This document shows positions 45,293-56,292 of a stretch of DNA of 64,000 bases, one piece after another. Under the pieces are notes generated by a model. That model was given only the letters and a program-made list of their open reading frames with translations, searched no databases and had not been told where the DNA came from. The translations under genes and the position numbers were made by a program. This stretch comes from Zantedeschia hybrid cultivar (lineage: Eukaryota; Streptophyta; Magnoliopsida; Alismatales; Araceae), in contig JARZZO010000004.1 of NCBI GenBank assembly GCA_030544215.1, positions 20,014,501-20,078,500 on the forward strand, read 5' to 3'. Each line of letters opens with the position of its first letter. The first letter of the stretch is position 1.

Positions 45293-46280
45293 AGATTTGC
45301 AGACAAGTTGTACAGAGATTAAGCAACAAGTGGATGTTTAACGTTATTTTGGGATTCCTTGTTGGGTTATTTGGATTCAGTTAATCACAAGTTCACTCAA
45401 CGGGTAAGATCTTAAGTTCAGTTTAATTTCCACCGTTATACTCTATGGCTTTCTCTCACAACGTTATGAAAAATCTATCCAGGACTTCGATTGGTACAAC
45501 CAGCCCGATGAACAAGGAGGAATACCTTGATTTTGGGGACTTACGGAGGTCTTTAACGTCAACCACTCTAGTATGATCGAGGGACCGACCCAATCAAAGA
45601 GAGGTGAAGACGTCAAGAAAGGTGTTCTTATAAGAAAAGGGGGGTGTTAGCCCTAGTGCGTATGACCTGTGGCCGGGATGGCCTCTAATGCTTAATATGT
45701 AATGTGTAGTAGCAAGCAAATCAGAAATCTGAGAACTGAAAAACAAAACAAGAAACTGCCTGAATCGCGTTGTTGTTCTTCGACGCTATTCAAAACAGAA
45801 CCTTATTATGCTCGCAGAAGCTCACGTAGCAAACATCAGAGAATTTTGCCTAAAAGGCGTCTGGGTAGGGCGACGCGTTTCATAACGCGTCGTTGTTCCT
45901 AGACGCTTTTCAGGTCGCATAATCAACAATTCAAGAGGAATTTCTGGATCGATTTCCCCTCAAACTAACAGGTTAAAACAGTAAATAATCGGCTCATACA
46001 AATCTTTTTTATTTCAATTTTTAACAGGATGATTTATCATGTAAACAACAAAAACATTCAATCAATCACACATGTTTCTTATCACAATCACAACTCTTCA
46101 ATCAATCAAACAGGGAAGGCAAGATCTTGCCACAAGGGTGTGCACGTGGTGCACGTGGGAATAACAACTAAACTAAAAACTCACCGATCGGTGATGGCGT
46201 GTCGAGAGACACAGGTGGTGCACCGTGAGTGCCCGATTGACAAAAAGCAAGAACAAAGATTAAAAGATGGCGAGACCAAG
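45293..46280 (-). other. Gypsy element F leader
   Basis: About 1 kb between primer site and gag without a gene. Two adjacent GCGTC/GACGC stem-loops at 45851-45883 and 45884-45910, and a weaker one at 45772-45801. Element E carries a related leader at 48091-48560. Confidence 0.6.
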
Positions 46281-46297
46281 TCCCACCGTGATCGCCA
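46281..46297 (-). other. Gypsy primer binding site, element F
   Basis: Minus strand TGGCGATCACGGTGGGA, six bases from the LTR end at 46304. Identical to the site of element D (25505-25521). Note that TGGCGATCA also occurs within the F-type LTR (about 46391-46399). Confidence 0.78.
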
Positions 46298-46303
46298 AAA
46301 AGT

Positions 46304-47606
46304 TGTGAGTGCTCAAATTGTAAGTGTGATTATCATGAAATTTTATATTGTTTATGTGACAAACAAACCTACTAAAAACTAAGTGAATGTGATCGCCAGA
46401 AATTTTTGACTAAAAAGTTTCAAAAGACAAAGATTGATCGCTTACCTATTTTAGAATTGGGAGATGTTGGAGTCCTTGATTCTCCTCCTTCACCCAGCTG
46501 AAGGAAAAGAGCCCTTCTGACTTTGTTCTTGCTTTGGATGCTTATGGGGCTTTGAGGATCGTCCAGATTTTCTTGTTGTTTCCTTCCTTTTGATCTTCTT
46601 TTGTACCTTGCAAAAAGTGGAAAGAAAGAAAGAGAGAAAGAACAATAAGAACTCAAATAGATGTAGTATCTATTCTAATAATAATTCTAATCATACAACT
46701 AAACAAATGAACTCACTTGTTTGTGGTCTTTGAAACCCCTTTAAAATATGGATTGGAAAATAATACTAGTGAATGTGTGTTGCATGGACTGATGTGATGA
46801 AATTATGGTGCTAATATGCTGAAAATATGAGAAATATGCAGAAATCAATTAAAAACTAAGTTGGATGGCCCTTGGAAAGTCTTGGTTCTTGAATGGATCT
46901 TGAAAGGACGAAGAAATGACGAAGAAATAACGAAGAAATGATGAAGCTTGCTTTAAGACTCTTGGAAATAGTAGCAGCGCCTCGATCCTTCAGCGTTTGA
47001 ACGTCGTCTCTCTTAAAGAATCACTCCAATAATTACCAATTATCACTAACTTTTTAATGGCCAAGGACTTGGGTATTTATAGGCTTAAGTTCACGCATCC
47101 GCGGTTACTTACAGATTAACATGAATGAGTTTGAAGCCAATCCAACTAAGAAACAGATAAATACAGCATAATTCATCATTATCTGTAATTAACTAAAACG
47201 CGTCGCACATGAAAGACGTCTTTTAGATTAATAAAGATAAGGATAAACATCGGAAAGAAGAAACAGAAACAGCTTAAGAAACCTAAATGGCGTCGTGCTT
47301 GGAAAACGTCTTTTAGTTTATTAATAAATTAATTAAAAATCAAATTAAAAATCAAAATAAGAATATAACCTAAATGGCGTCTTCACAAGTCGACATCTTT
47401 TAGAATTCCTCATATTTGATTAAAAATCTGAGTTAAAATGAATTTCATTAATAAACTTAAATTATGTCTGTCTGACCGATGTCATTTAGACAATTAATTC
47501 AGAAAATTAATAAAAATTAACTAATGATTAAATATCAGACCATTTTGAGGCATTATTATATGATATGAAATTTACTCAAAATGATGTCAAAATTAGCGTG
47601 TCTACA
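46304..47606 (-). mobile_element. Gypsy element F: 5' LTR
   Basis: 1303 bp; minus strand starts TGTAGACACGC and ends GCACTCACA. TATA box at 47074-47081. Three stem-loops with GCGTC/GACGC-type arms at 47193-47226, 47284-47315 and 47370-47403. It is inserted in the gag of element E: E gag lies on its right side and resumes at 30603. Confidence 0.88.
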
Positions 47607-48090
47607 ATAATATAACAGGACTTTGCGGTCATGAGTGAAACTTGAAGGAAGGTGGTTGCTGATTCGCTTGGACACCATGAGATGAAATGTGAAGACCCTC
47701 CATGGCTTGAGTAAGATCTTTAGTAATAAAGGGGGAGGGAAGGGACTTGCCCTTGAGCATGACTTGGATAGTCTGGAATTGTTGTGGGTCCAAGCACAAG
47801 GCTAGGATGCCCAAGGTAGAGGAAAGGTATGTTACGATAGAAGAGGAAAGATTCTCTATAGAGGGTTGAGTCTCTCGAAAGGTTGGATTGGGATCTTGTT
47901 CAACATCTAGTGCATTATAGTTCGAGTCATAGTACCCCTAAGGAGGGTGATGCTCATTATAGACTTGATATGAATGAACTCGAGGAGTGATTTGGGGTTG
48001 ATATGATGAATCATATGAATCATTCTCATAGTGAAAGTTGTCATATGCGTAGTTATCCATTCCAACAATTCTACTTGGACGTAACATCAT
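47607..48090 (-). pseudogene. Gypsy element E: N-terminal gag fragment
   Basis: Starts near 48088 with Met-Met-Leu-Arg-Pro-Ser-Arg, similar in place to the F gag start. The open piece 47629-47814 matches F gag residues (Leu-Gly-x-Leu, Leu-Asp-Pro-x-Gln-x-x-x-Ile-Gln, Gln-Ala-Met-Glu-Gly-Leu). It is cut at 47607 by the F LTR. The continuation of the same gag is found 17 kb away at 30603. Confidence 0.75.
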
Positions 48091-48560
48091 GATGAAAAAC
48101 ACAAATCAATGAGTATGTCAAACAAGTTTGAGAGATTAATCCCATAGTGGATGTTTACGTCCGATTGGAAGTTTCTTGTTGAGTTCAAGATGATTGTAAA
48201 CAAATTTGAAATTCACCTAAAACATGTAGTCTCTAGTGGAAAGTTTGGTCAAGCTTTGGGGCAACTAAGGTTCCACACAATCCTCACATACGATGAGCTA
48301 GCTAATCCCAGGCCTTCTTATTTGTACAACATGTCTGACAGTCAAAGAAGGAATCCTTCGACCTGCAGGGACTTACGGAGGCCTTGGTGAAGGCAATTTT
48401 TGTCCAAATGAGAGAAGATCTTGAATGAAGGGCCTTGCAAAAGCCACGAGGGGCTTTCTTTCCTAAAAGTGTGACTGCAGGATGAGCCTCCATAGCTTTT
48501 ATGCCATGTGTGCTCGAGTGAGCCTATAGCACATGCAAATTAAATGCAAAAAGTAGGAAC
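48091..48560 (-). other. Gypsy element E leader
   Basis: Aligns loosely with the F leader (45300-45420), for instance the AGTGGATGTTTA segment near 48148 and 45330. No gene. E's own 5' LTR was not recognised to the right. Confidence 0.45.
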
Positions 48561-49076
48561 AAGTAGTTCAGGAATCTAGATGCATCAGCCTAGCAAGACG
48601 TGTGCTATGAAATGGGCATTAGTTTTGTTACCAACATACGTCTTTCTATAGGAGACTAAAAATGAAACTAATGTTGTTTGATTCAATGTAAAATATAGTA
48701 AAATAATACAAAATACTCTATTTTATATCTTATGAAAAGTATAATAGGGTTTCTAGTATCTATACCCCCACGAACCACCACATGTGCTATATAAATACTT
48801 CTATATATTGTTATAAATATCTTTGACATCTTGAAAAAGGTTACAATTGAATTTTGGTAAAGTTAGGGATATATATATCAAATTAGATAAGTTTAAGAAT
48901 ATATATGTAAAAATATTTAAACCATTTTAGTATACCTTTTTTTTTCTTTTCTTTTGAGATTTAGATAATACTCGCAAGAAACCTAGATTGAGGCAAGGAC
49001 AGCTCCCAAGCTAGACACCTATATTTTGGCATAGTACGTTGGATCTCATGATATACCACATCGTTATTTATAACAA
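48561..49076. other. Unassigned AT-rich sequence
   Basis: No open frame, repeat family or structure recognised. Could be host DNA upstream of the gene at 63867 or an old element. Confidence 0.4.
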
Positions 49077-49439
49077 CTAGTTGTAATCCCATGCGATGCA
49101 CAGTGAATTAACATATTTGAATAAAATAATTATAATTAATATAAGTGAAGCTAATCTTTTACTCTTTGTGAATGAATGGATAAAATAATTACAGAAGAAT
49201 ATATATTCAGAAATACTAATATTTTTTTCTGTGAATATTAGGTTAGTTGTTTGGTAAGTATTAAAAGTACAAAACCATTGTATCTAATAGAAATATGGGT
49301 TGAGAGAGAAAACTAAAAAATGTACTGAAGGTTATTATTATTATCTCATAAGATTATCTCAATAAATCTTGTGTTGAAATATAAATAGAGAGAAAAATGA
49401 GAGAGAGAGACTGATCTCGTTAATAACGAAATTAGTTAT

Positions 49440-50850
49440 TATTATCTTATGAGACTATCTTAATAATGATAATAAAATTTATTATTATTATTATCCGAAT
49501 AGACTGTCTCAATATTAACAACAGCAATAACAATAATAACAAAAGTAATATGAGTTAGAAAAGTGAGACAAAGACTCATATGGTTAATAATAATAAAAAT
49601 AATAATAAATAATTTTAAAATAATAATAATATCAAAATTAATTATTATTATCTCATGACACCATCTCAATAATAATAATACAATATCAAAATTAATTATT
49701 ATTATCCTAAAAGATTGCAACAACAACAACAACGACGACAACAATAAGAACAACAACAACAACAATAATAATAATAATAATAATATAATAGGAGAAATAA
49801 AAATAGGAGATAAAAATATCAATAGAGAGAGAAAAATGTGAGAGAGAAGAAAGAGATAATAGTAATAATAAAGTACTTTAAAAAACAATAATAATGTCAA
49901 AATTAATTATTATTATCTCATGAGACTGCCTCAATAATAATAATAATATCAAAATGATAGTATTATTATGAGTATTATTATTTTATTATTATTATTATTA
50001 TTATTGAGGTAGTCTCATGGAATAATAGTATTAATTTTGATATTATTATTATTCTTATTAAAATTAATATCGAAATGATAGTCTCATGAGATAATAATAA
50101 CTAATTTAAATTTTAATATATTATTATTATTTGTAGTAGTATTATTATTAACTCTCTTTCTCCTCTTTCACATTTTTCCCTCTCCCTTTAATATTTCTAT
50201 CTCTTATTTTTTCTATTTCTTATTATTATTATTATTATTGTTGTTGTTGTTGTTGTTGCAATTTCTTAGGATAATAATATTAATAATAATAATATAAAAA
50301 TTAATTATTATTATCCTATGGGACTACTCTAATAATAATGATAATAAGAAGAAAATAATAATACTTTCAAACAAATAATATAATAATACTTTCCACCATC
50401 TTAGATGATGATGATAATAATAGTAATTTAAAAATAATAATAATATCAAAATTAATTATTTTTATCTCATGAGACTACTTTAATAATAATAATAATAATG
50501 TCAAAATTAATTATTACTATCCTAAGAGATTGCACAACAACAACAACAGCAATAACAATAATAATTATAATTATAATAAGGGACATAAAAATAGGAGATA
50601 GAAATTTTAACAAGGAGAGAGAAAAATGTGAAAGAGGAGAAATAAAGATAATAATAATAATATTAATATTAATAATAATGTCAAAATTAATTATTATTAT
50701 CCTAAGAGATTGCACAACAACAACACTAGCAACAACAATAATAATTATAATTATAATAAGGGACAAAAAAATAGGAGATAGAAATTTTAACAAGGAGAGA
50801 GAAAAATGTGAAAGAGGAGAAATAAAGATGATGATGATGATAATAATAAT
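49440..50850. repeat. Trinucleotide-rich repeats with direct and inverted copies
   Basis: Runs of AAT/ATT and CAA/GTT join a recurring module: ATCAAAATTAATTATTATTATC, AGAGATTGCAACAACAAC, (AAT)n, GGAGATAGAAAT, GAGAGAGAAAAATGTG. Two nearly identical direct copies lie at about 50490-50670 and 50670-50835 (~180-bp period), an inverted copy at about 50145-50290, and further copies at 49680-49860 and right of element G (62870-63020, 63170-63320). Ile-rich open frames across it are artefacts of the repeats. Confidence 0.85.
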
Positions 50851-50856
50851 AATAAT

Positions 50857-51788
50857 TGATGTAGCCGAAGCTATCAAGACCGGATTCCGAGGCTGGAATC
50901 CGAAGTTAGGATCCGGAGCTGGATCGGAAAAGAGGCCCGACGGGGATCCGGAACGCGGCGAGGGCGGAGACGATGCCGAAGATCCGAAGCCGAGGGTCGC
51001 TCGGTCGGATGTCGCCTGCGGAAGGCGTGGCCGAAGCTCCTTTGGATGAGGAACAACCGATGCGGGGCGGAGCCGAAGCTCCTCAGGACCAGTCGACGAA
51101 TGGCATCGAGATCGGGAGGAGAAGTCCCAAGGTCGGTGGCCGAGACCGACTCGGGGAGGTCGGCGAAGATTCGAACCTATCCCATGTAGGAAGGAGAGAA
51201 GAAGAAAAACCAGTCAGTAGGAGTCCCGGGCTTTGGCCTTTAGGAACCCCCTCCGATGGTTAAGTTAACTTCTGAAGATGATTCGATTCAAAAGTCAAAG
51301 AGGTGGAAGAAGCAGCTTTAATACTCTTTGGACTGTAGTCCTTGGGGTCACGAAGACATCCCTTTGGTAATAAATAGCCGTGTATTTATAGCGGATGATA
51401 GAGGATGCTTAACGGTGGCAGCCGATATAGGACTATGTTGTGGGTTTATTGGTAAACCGCCATAGTGCCTAACCTTCCCACCGGAGTGGGCCGGATACGG
51501 CTACTGGGCCGAAGGGGGTTGGGCCGCTGATGGGCCGAAGGCTGCTGGGCCGCTGGTGGGCCGAAGGCCGCTGGGCCGCTGGTGGGCCGAAGGGGGTTGG
51601 GCCGCTGATGGGCCGAAGCCTATTGGGCCGAAGGTTGCTGGGCCGAAGACCACTGGGCTACTTACTGGGCCGAGGGCTGCTGGGCCGCGAACGGGCCGAA
51701 AGTTGTCAGTGGGTCTATTACTGCTGCTTTCAGACTGATCTCAGTGTTGGGCTTGTTTTAATGGGCCGAATCGGATTCTGCCTCATCA
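50857..51788 (-). mobile_element. Element G: 3' LTR (932 bp)
   Basis: + strand TGATGTAGCC...CCTCATCA. Contains 42 bp more than the other LTR near 51040, between two copies of CCGAAGCTCCT, suggesting slippage loss from the 5' LTR. TATA box (minus, TATAAATACA) at 51381-51390. A block of GGGCCGAAG-type words fills 51480-51710. Confidence 0.93.
51480..51710. repeat. GGGCCGAAG-rich degenerate repeats in G LTR
   Basis: More than ten copies of GGGCCG(A/C) with 10-25-bp spacing in U3, present also in the other LTR (62435-62660) with small copy-number differences. Confidence 0.8.
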
Positions 51789-51803
51789 CATAGCCCCCCA
51801 TTC
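51789..51803 (-). other. Polypurine tract of element G
   Basis: Minus strand AATGGGGGGCTATG directly before the 3' LTR; a run of six G is typical for gypsy plus-strand priming. Confidence 0.8.
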
Positions 51804-52400
51804 TTGTCTTCCTCAATTTCATGAGATGGCGAGAGTATAGCCCGAAGCTTTCTGCTCTGTTGTAAGAAGGAACTGCCTTCGGTCGACCGATGGCTAGTAG
51901 CCATTTAGCCTCGTCTGTGTTCGGGACGTAGTGACGAATGCCTTCGTCCTAGATTGTGAAGGGACGAGTCTTCTGGCCCTGCCAGGCCTCTTAATAAATG
52001 GGCGGGAAAGATGTCGAGTTTTCCGTCAGAACGGTCGCATCGCGAGAAAAGACGGGACATGTGTCGCGCATCCGGTCGCCCCGTTAAAAGCACAAAAGGA
52101 TCCCGGCTGTGCCTGGTGATCATGCGGATCGCGGGTCATTTCGGCTCTCTGCCCAAGACTTCACTTGGATTGCCGCCTCTCCCATCCTTGGCAAGCGGAT
52201 CGGAACACGTGGCGAGCATCCGAGTTATCAGCCGAAGGGTCGGACCGCTTTCGGCCATTGATTTTCTTCCCTCGATCCCAGAGTCGGATTGTTATCATTG
52301 CCGAAGGACAGCACACGTGGCGTGCATCTGAGAGAGGCGATGCCGACGAGGGGGAGGATCATGGCCGTTGATTTTGGCGGGGAATGCTTTCGACTTTATC

Positions 52401-52409
52401 TATAAATAG
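52401..52409 (+). promoter_or_regulatory. TATA box of the antisense gene in G
   Basis: TATAAATAG on the + strand, about 260 bp before the ATG at 52663, followed by a pyrimidine-rich leader. A separate promoter for the antisense gene is expected, since the LTR promoter transcribes the other strand. Confidence 0.55.
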
Positions 52410-52662
52410 GAGCCCTCCCCAGGGCACTGTTCCGCTCTCTCCTTCCCGCGCCTGTGTCTTCCTGCAATCATCCGAGCCTCCCTGCTTCCCTGGCGAAGAA
52501 CGGGCCATTGAAGGTGCTTTTGAGTGCGCTGACTGTCACTGGGGGCTCCCTGTTGCCTGGAGTTGTTGCTGGGGAAGCTTCCGTTGCTTGAGAGGCGGTG
52601 GGCAGTCGAGGATATCTTATTTGAGGGTAAGGCCTCAATTTTCCCTCTCTACTCCGTAATCC

Positions 52663-53901
52663 ATGTTCCGTAGCTCCCCTTCGGCTGATAGCAATTCTTC
52701 GGCCGAAGGTTATTCTTCTTGTCCTTCGTCTCAGCCTTCTGAATCTTCCTTGTCATCTCCCCTTTCTTCAAACTCCCTCGCTTCTCTCATAGCGGACGAG
52801 GCCGAAATGTCTGGTGATGAAGAAGCCGAAGAGGTCCTCGCCACGGGTCAGGCTTCCTCTTCCGGCCGACGTCAGGCCGAGACAGTTTCCGAAGCCATGT
52901 GTACTCTTACGGACGATGGGGTCAAGTACATTGCTTCTTACTATCAGCTCCCATCTTGGATGATCCCCTATCGGCCCGGAACGAATACCAGGGCCAACTC
53001 TGCCCGTCTGGGTAGCTTTACCATTTATGAAGAAAGCTTTCGGGAGGGTTTTCGCCTTCCCCTTTCCACCTTCGTAATTAATCTTCTGTGCTTCTACGGG
53101 TTGGCCCCGTCTCAGTTTTTCCCTAATTCTTGGCGGACAGTCTATGCCTTCTTGGCTGTGCTCGCCTATATCGATGTCACCCCTTCGGTGAACATCTTCC
53201 GCTATCTTTTCAAGATACAGCGGTAGGGAAAATCCGAGTGGTACTGCTTTGTCCCTCGCCTCGGCCGGGGTATCTTTTCCGGGAAGCGTTCGTCCATTCA
53301 CGGTTGGAAGAAGAGCTTTATCTTAATCTCTCTCTTGGAGAAGGAGAAGAGTGTGTGGCCCTTCCCTACTAAGTGGGCACCACTGGCCGAAGGCCTCTCC
53401 GATCCGCCTCCCCTCAATCCCGATCAGCTTCATATCGTGAGCCTTATAGAAGCCGAGGCTCCGTACGATATAGCGGAGCTTTTCAACGAAGAGGAGCGGC
53501 TCGTGCAGACGGGGGCCTGGCCGGATCCGACGAAGGATCCTCCTCGGGTCTTTCCTTATCTTCCTCCCGAGGATGTCCCGGGGGAGACCGAAGGAGCCGC
53601 CGAGGTTGAGTCTCCGGCCGAAGCTCCTCCGATCGAAGAGGGTGCTGAGGCTTCGGCCGAGGGTAAGTCGGTCTTGAGTTGTGGAGAGGCACGCTGCAAG
53701 TTACTAACTCCTTTTCTTCTGTCCGCAGAGATGACTGGGATTTGGGGACTCCTTGGTCGGCTCGCCCAGCGATCTGGCCCATCTCAACCGTCCCAGCCGC
53801 AGGCGGTGGGAGAGGCTGGACGAGGCGTGTCCCTGAATGCCTGGGCCACAACACAGACAGCGGCTTCGGTCGAGGGCCACGCCGCTGCTGCTGCTCTCTA
53901 A
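52663..53901 (+). pseudogene. Antisense gene of G, exons 1-2: 'putative gypsy-type transposon' domain
   Basis: The frame from ATG 52663 runs to 53901 with a single TAG at 53224-53226. After a Ser/Glu-rich N-terminus (res. 1-75) comes a domain (res. ~85-250) resembling the plant family called putative gypsy-type transposon (PF04195): Ala-Ser-Tyr-Tyr-Gln-Leu-Pro, then Glu-Gly-Phe-Arg-Leu-Pro, then Phe-x-x-Asn-Ser-Trp-Arg. An acidic Pro/Glu tail follows. An apparent intron at 53663-53728 (GGGTAAGT donor, TTACTAAC branch site, CCGCAG acceptor) is 66 bp, a multiple of three, so the frame stays open through it. Function of the family is unknown. Confidence 0.72.
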
Positions 53902-55139
53902 AGAGAGAAAAAGGGCAAGTCGGTCGCACGGAGGGGCAGCTGACTATCGAAGCGGAGCCGGGCGGATGGGCCTGGTGAAAGAGAGCCCGCCCCGGCAGCC
54001 AAGAGGCCAATCGCCGCCCGAGGGGCCCCGCTCTCGTCGCCTCCTGAAACGTCGAGGGGCGATTCCCCTTCGGCCGCGACGGCAGGTACAGGAGACCTTG
54101 GAGGTTCCAGGACGCAGGCATCCCGCGAACACGAGCACGAGCTATGGGTCCCGAATCTGGGGATCTATAGGGACGAGAGTCTGGAGGACTCTCGGACGTG
54201 CCTGCACCTGCTCCGAGGCCTAACCCTCCCGATAGCAGAGGACGAGATGAACACGATGTCCTCGGACGGCTTGGCGATGCAGTGCGCCCGACTCTCGGTC
54301 CAGGTAAAAAAGCTTCTTTACTGGCCTTGGTCTGATATTTCTCTTGGCTTGTTTTGGGGTTGTTGACTTCTGTTTGCTTTTGGTTGCAGACCGCGGTCAT
54401 GTGCGGGGGCCTGATTCGTCGTCAGGAGGCCATTCAGCAAAGGCTCCGGGACGTCGACCAGGCCTCGGACCAGCCTGCTTCTAGCGGGGCCGCCCCGGTG
54501 CGACGTAGTCTTGAGGCTAGCGTCGACTTGCTCCTGAAAGCAAATGCCCGGATGCGGGCCGAGCTAGAGGAGCAGAGGGAGGTGACTCGCGCTTCCTCCG
54601 AGGCCAAGGCGAAGGCTGAGCAGGAGAGGGAGAAAGCCGAGAAGGAGCTGGAGGCGGTCCGGGCCGTAAACGAAGCCCTTAAGGCCGAGATCCAGGACAA
54701 GGCCGACCAGTGGGTCATGGATCGCTGCCGCCATGACGAAGAGGTCTCGGCTCTGAAGGCAAATATGGAGGCTAAGGCTAAAGAGGCCGCTCGCTCAGTC
54801 GTAGCCAATTACAAGGCCGGCCTAGATTATGCCGAAGAGATAGTACATGCTTAACTCGAGGCGGCCTAGTCCGTGTTCAGCATAGGGCTGGCCATCGCCC
54901 AAAAGGCGTGCCCGACCGTGGACCTGACCGGCATCGTCCTTTCATCGGACGAGGAAGGCGAAGAGCTTCTGGCCTGGTGGGAGAAGCTTAAGGCCGAAAG
55001 AGCCTCGGTCTCAGTGGATAGGAACGCGGCCATTCCCGATGAGGTCGCTCCTTCCGAGGCTGTTCAGGTCGAGGATTCTCCTTCCCCGTCTCCTGGTCAG
55101 ACCCCAGTCGATGTAGACGGCGAGAATACCGAAGGCTAA
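53902..55139 (+). pseudogene. Antisense gene of G, later exons: coiled coil
   Basis: After a frameshift near 53900-53960 an open stretch leads to a donor at 54304 (CAG|GTAAAA). The intron is 54304-54389 (86 bp, TTGGTTGCAG acceptor). The last exon codes for a long Glu/Lys/Ala-rich heptad region (about 54510-54840), broken by TAA at 54852 and TAG at 54867 in the same frame. The tail ends at TAA 55137. Exon junctions are in phase 0. 3' sequence with AT-rich TATAAATATG follows at 55225. Coiled-coil and acidic tail suggest a structural or binding role; inferred only. Confidence 0.65.
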
Positions 55140-55356
55140 CACGGGGGCTTGTCCCGGTTTTTGTTTTGACCTTTTCTGAAAGGCCGCGGCCAGTTGTACG
55201 GCCGATTTTGTACTCTGTTTTCATATAAATATGAAAAGTATTTTTCTTCTATTTGTGTTTTGAATGAACGACCGAGTCTGGCTCTTCCTGTGGCCGAGAC
55301 TTTATTGTTGTTTAGATGCGGCTCGCACGACCAAAGCTAATCTTGATTCGGATATA

Positions 55357-56225
55357 GACTTAGAAAATAATGCCACTCCCGATACGGTTTGTATGGCCGA
55401 AGCCACTCCCGGTACGGTTTACACGGACTTAGAATACCATGCCGCTCCCGATACGGTTTGCATGGCCGAAGCCACTCCCGGTACGGTTTACACGGACTTA
55501 GAGAATACCATGCCGCTCTCGATACGGTTTGCATGGCCGAAGCCACTCCCGGTATGGTTTACACGGACTTAGAAAAAATACCATGTCGCTCCCGATACGG
55601 TTTGCATGGCCGAAGCCACTCTCGGTACGGTTTACACGGACTTAGAGAATACCATGCCGCTCCTGATACGGTTTGCATGGCCGAAGCCACTCCCGGTACG
55701 GTTTACACGGACTTAGAGAATACCATGCCTCTCCCGATACGGTTTGCATGGCCGAAGACACTCCCAGTACGGTTTACACGGACTTAGAGAATACCATGCC
55801 GCTCCCGATATGGTTTGCATGGCCGAAGCCACTCCCGGTACGGTTTACACGGACTTAGAGAATACCATGCCGCTCTCGATACGGTTTACATGGCCGAAGC
55901 CACTCCCGGTACGGTTTACACGGACTTAGAGAATACCATGCCGCTCCCGATACGGTTTGCGTGGCCGAAGCCACTCCCGGTACGGTTTACACGGACTTAG
56001 AGAATACCATGACGCTCCCGATACGGTTTGCATGGCCGAAGCCACTCCCGGTACGGTTTACATGGACTTAGAGAATACCAAGCCGCTCCCGATACGGTTT
56101 GCATGGCCGAAGCCACTCCCGGTACGGTTTACACGGACTTAGAAAATACCAAGCCGCTCCCGATACGGTTTGCATGGCCGAAGCCACTCCCGGTACGGTT
56201 TACACGGACTTAGAGAATACCATGT
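55357..56225. repeat. 71-bp tandem array, 12 units
   Basis: Units begin GACTTAGAGAATACCATG. Starts at 55357, 55426, 55495, 55566, 55639, 55710, 55781, 55852, 55923, 55994, 56065, 56136 and a partial unit at 56207. The first units are 69 bp, one is 73 bp, and from 55639 the length is fixed at 71 bp. Each unit contains two related halves (CTCCCGATACGGTTTGCATG and CTCCCGGTACGGTTTACACG), so the unit itself arose by duplication. It separates the ends of the antisense gene and pol, which converge here. Confidence 0.96.
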
Positions 56226-56292
56226 CGGATATGATATTTTGAAAAGAAGAAATTTATTCATGCCTTCCGGCTAAATTCCGGGGGAAAGAAAC

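Noticed and set aside
49460..51049. Ile/Leu-rich frames that could be mistaken for membrane proteins
   Set aside because: They read ATT/AAT microsatellites; no other support.
52768..53301. Minus-strand frames opposite the antisense gene of G
   Set aside because: The + strand frame has the TATA box, splice sites and recognisable domain; the minus frames are its shadows.
55264..56213. Overlapping frames with a Tyr-Gly-Leu-His-Gly repeat in the 71-bp array
   Set aside because: 71 bp is not a multiple of three, so each frame ends after one or two units; tandem repeat artefact.
55337..56225. CRISPR-like regular array
   Set aside because: Units are tandem without unique spacers, and the setting is a plant retrotransposon.
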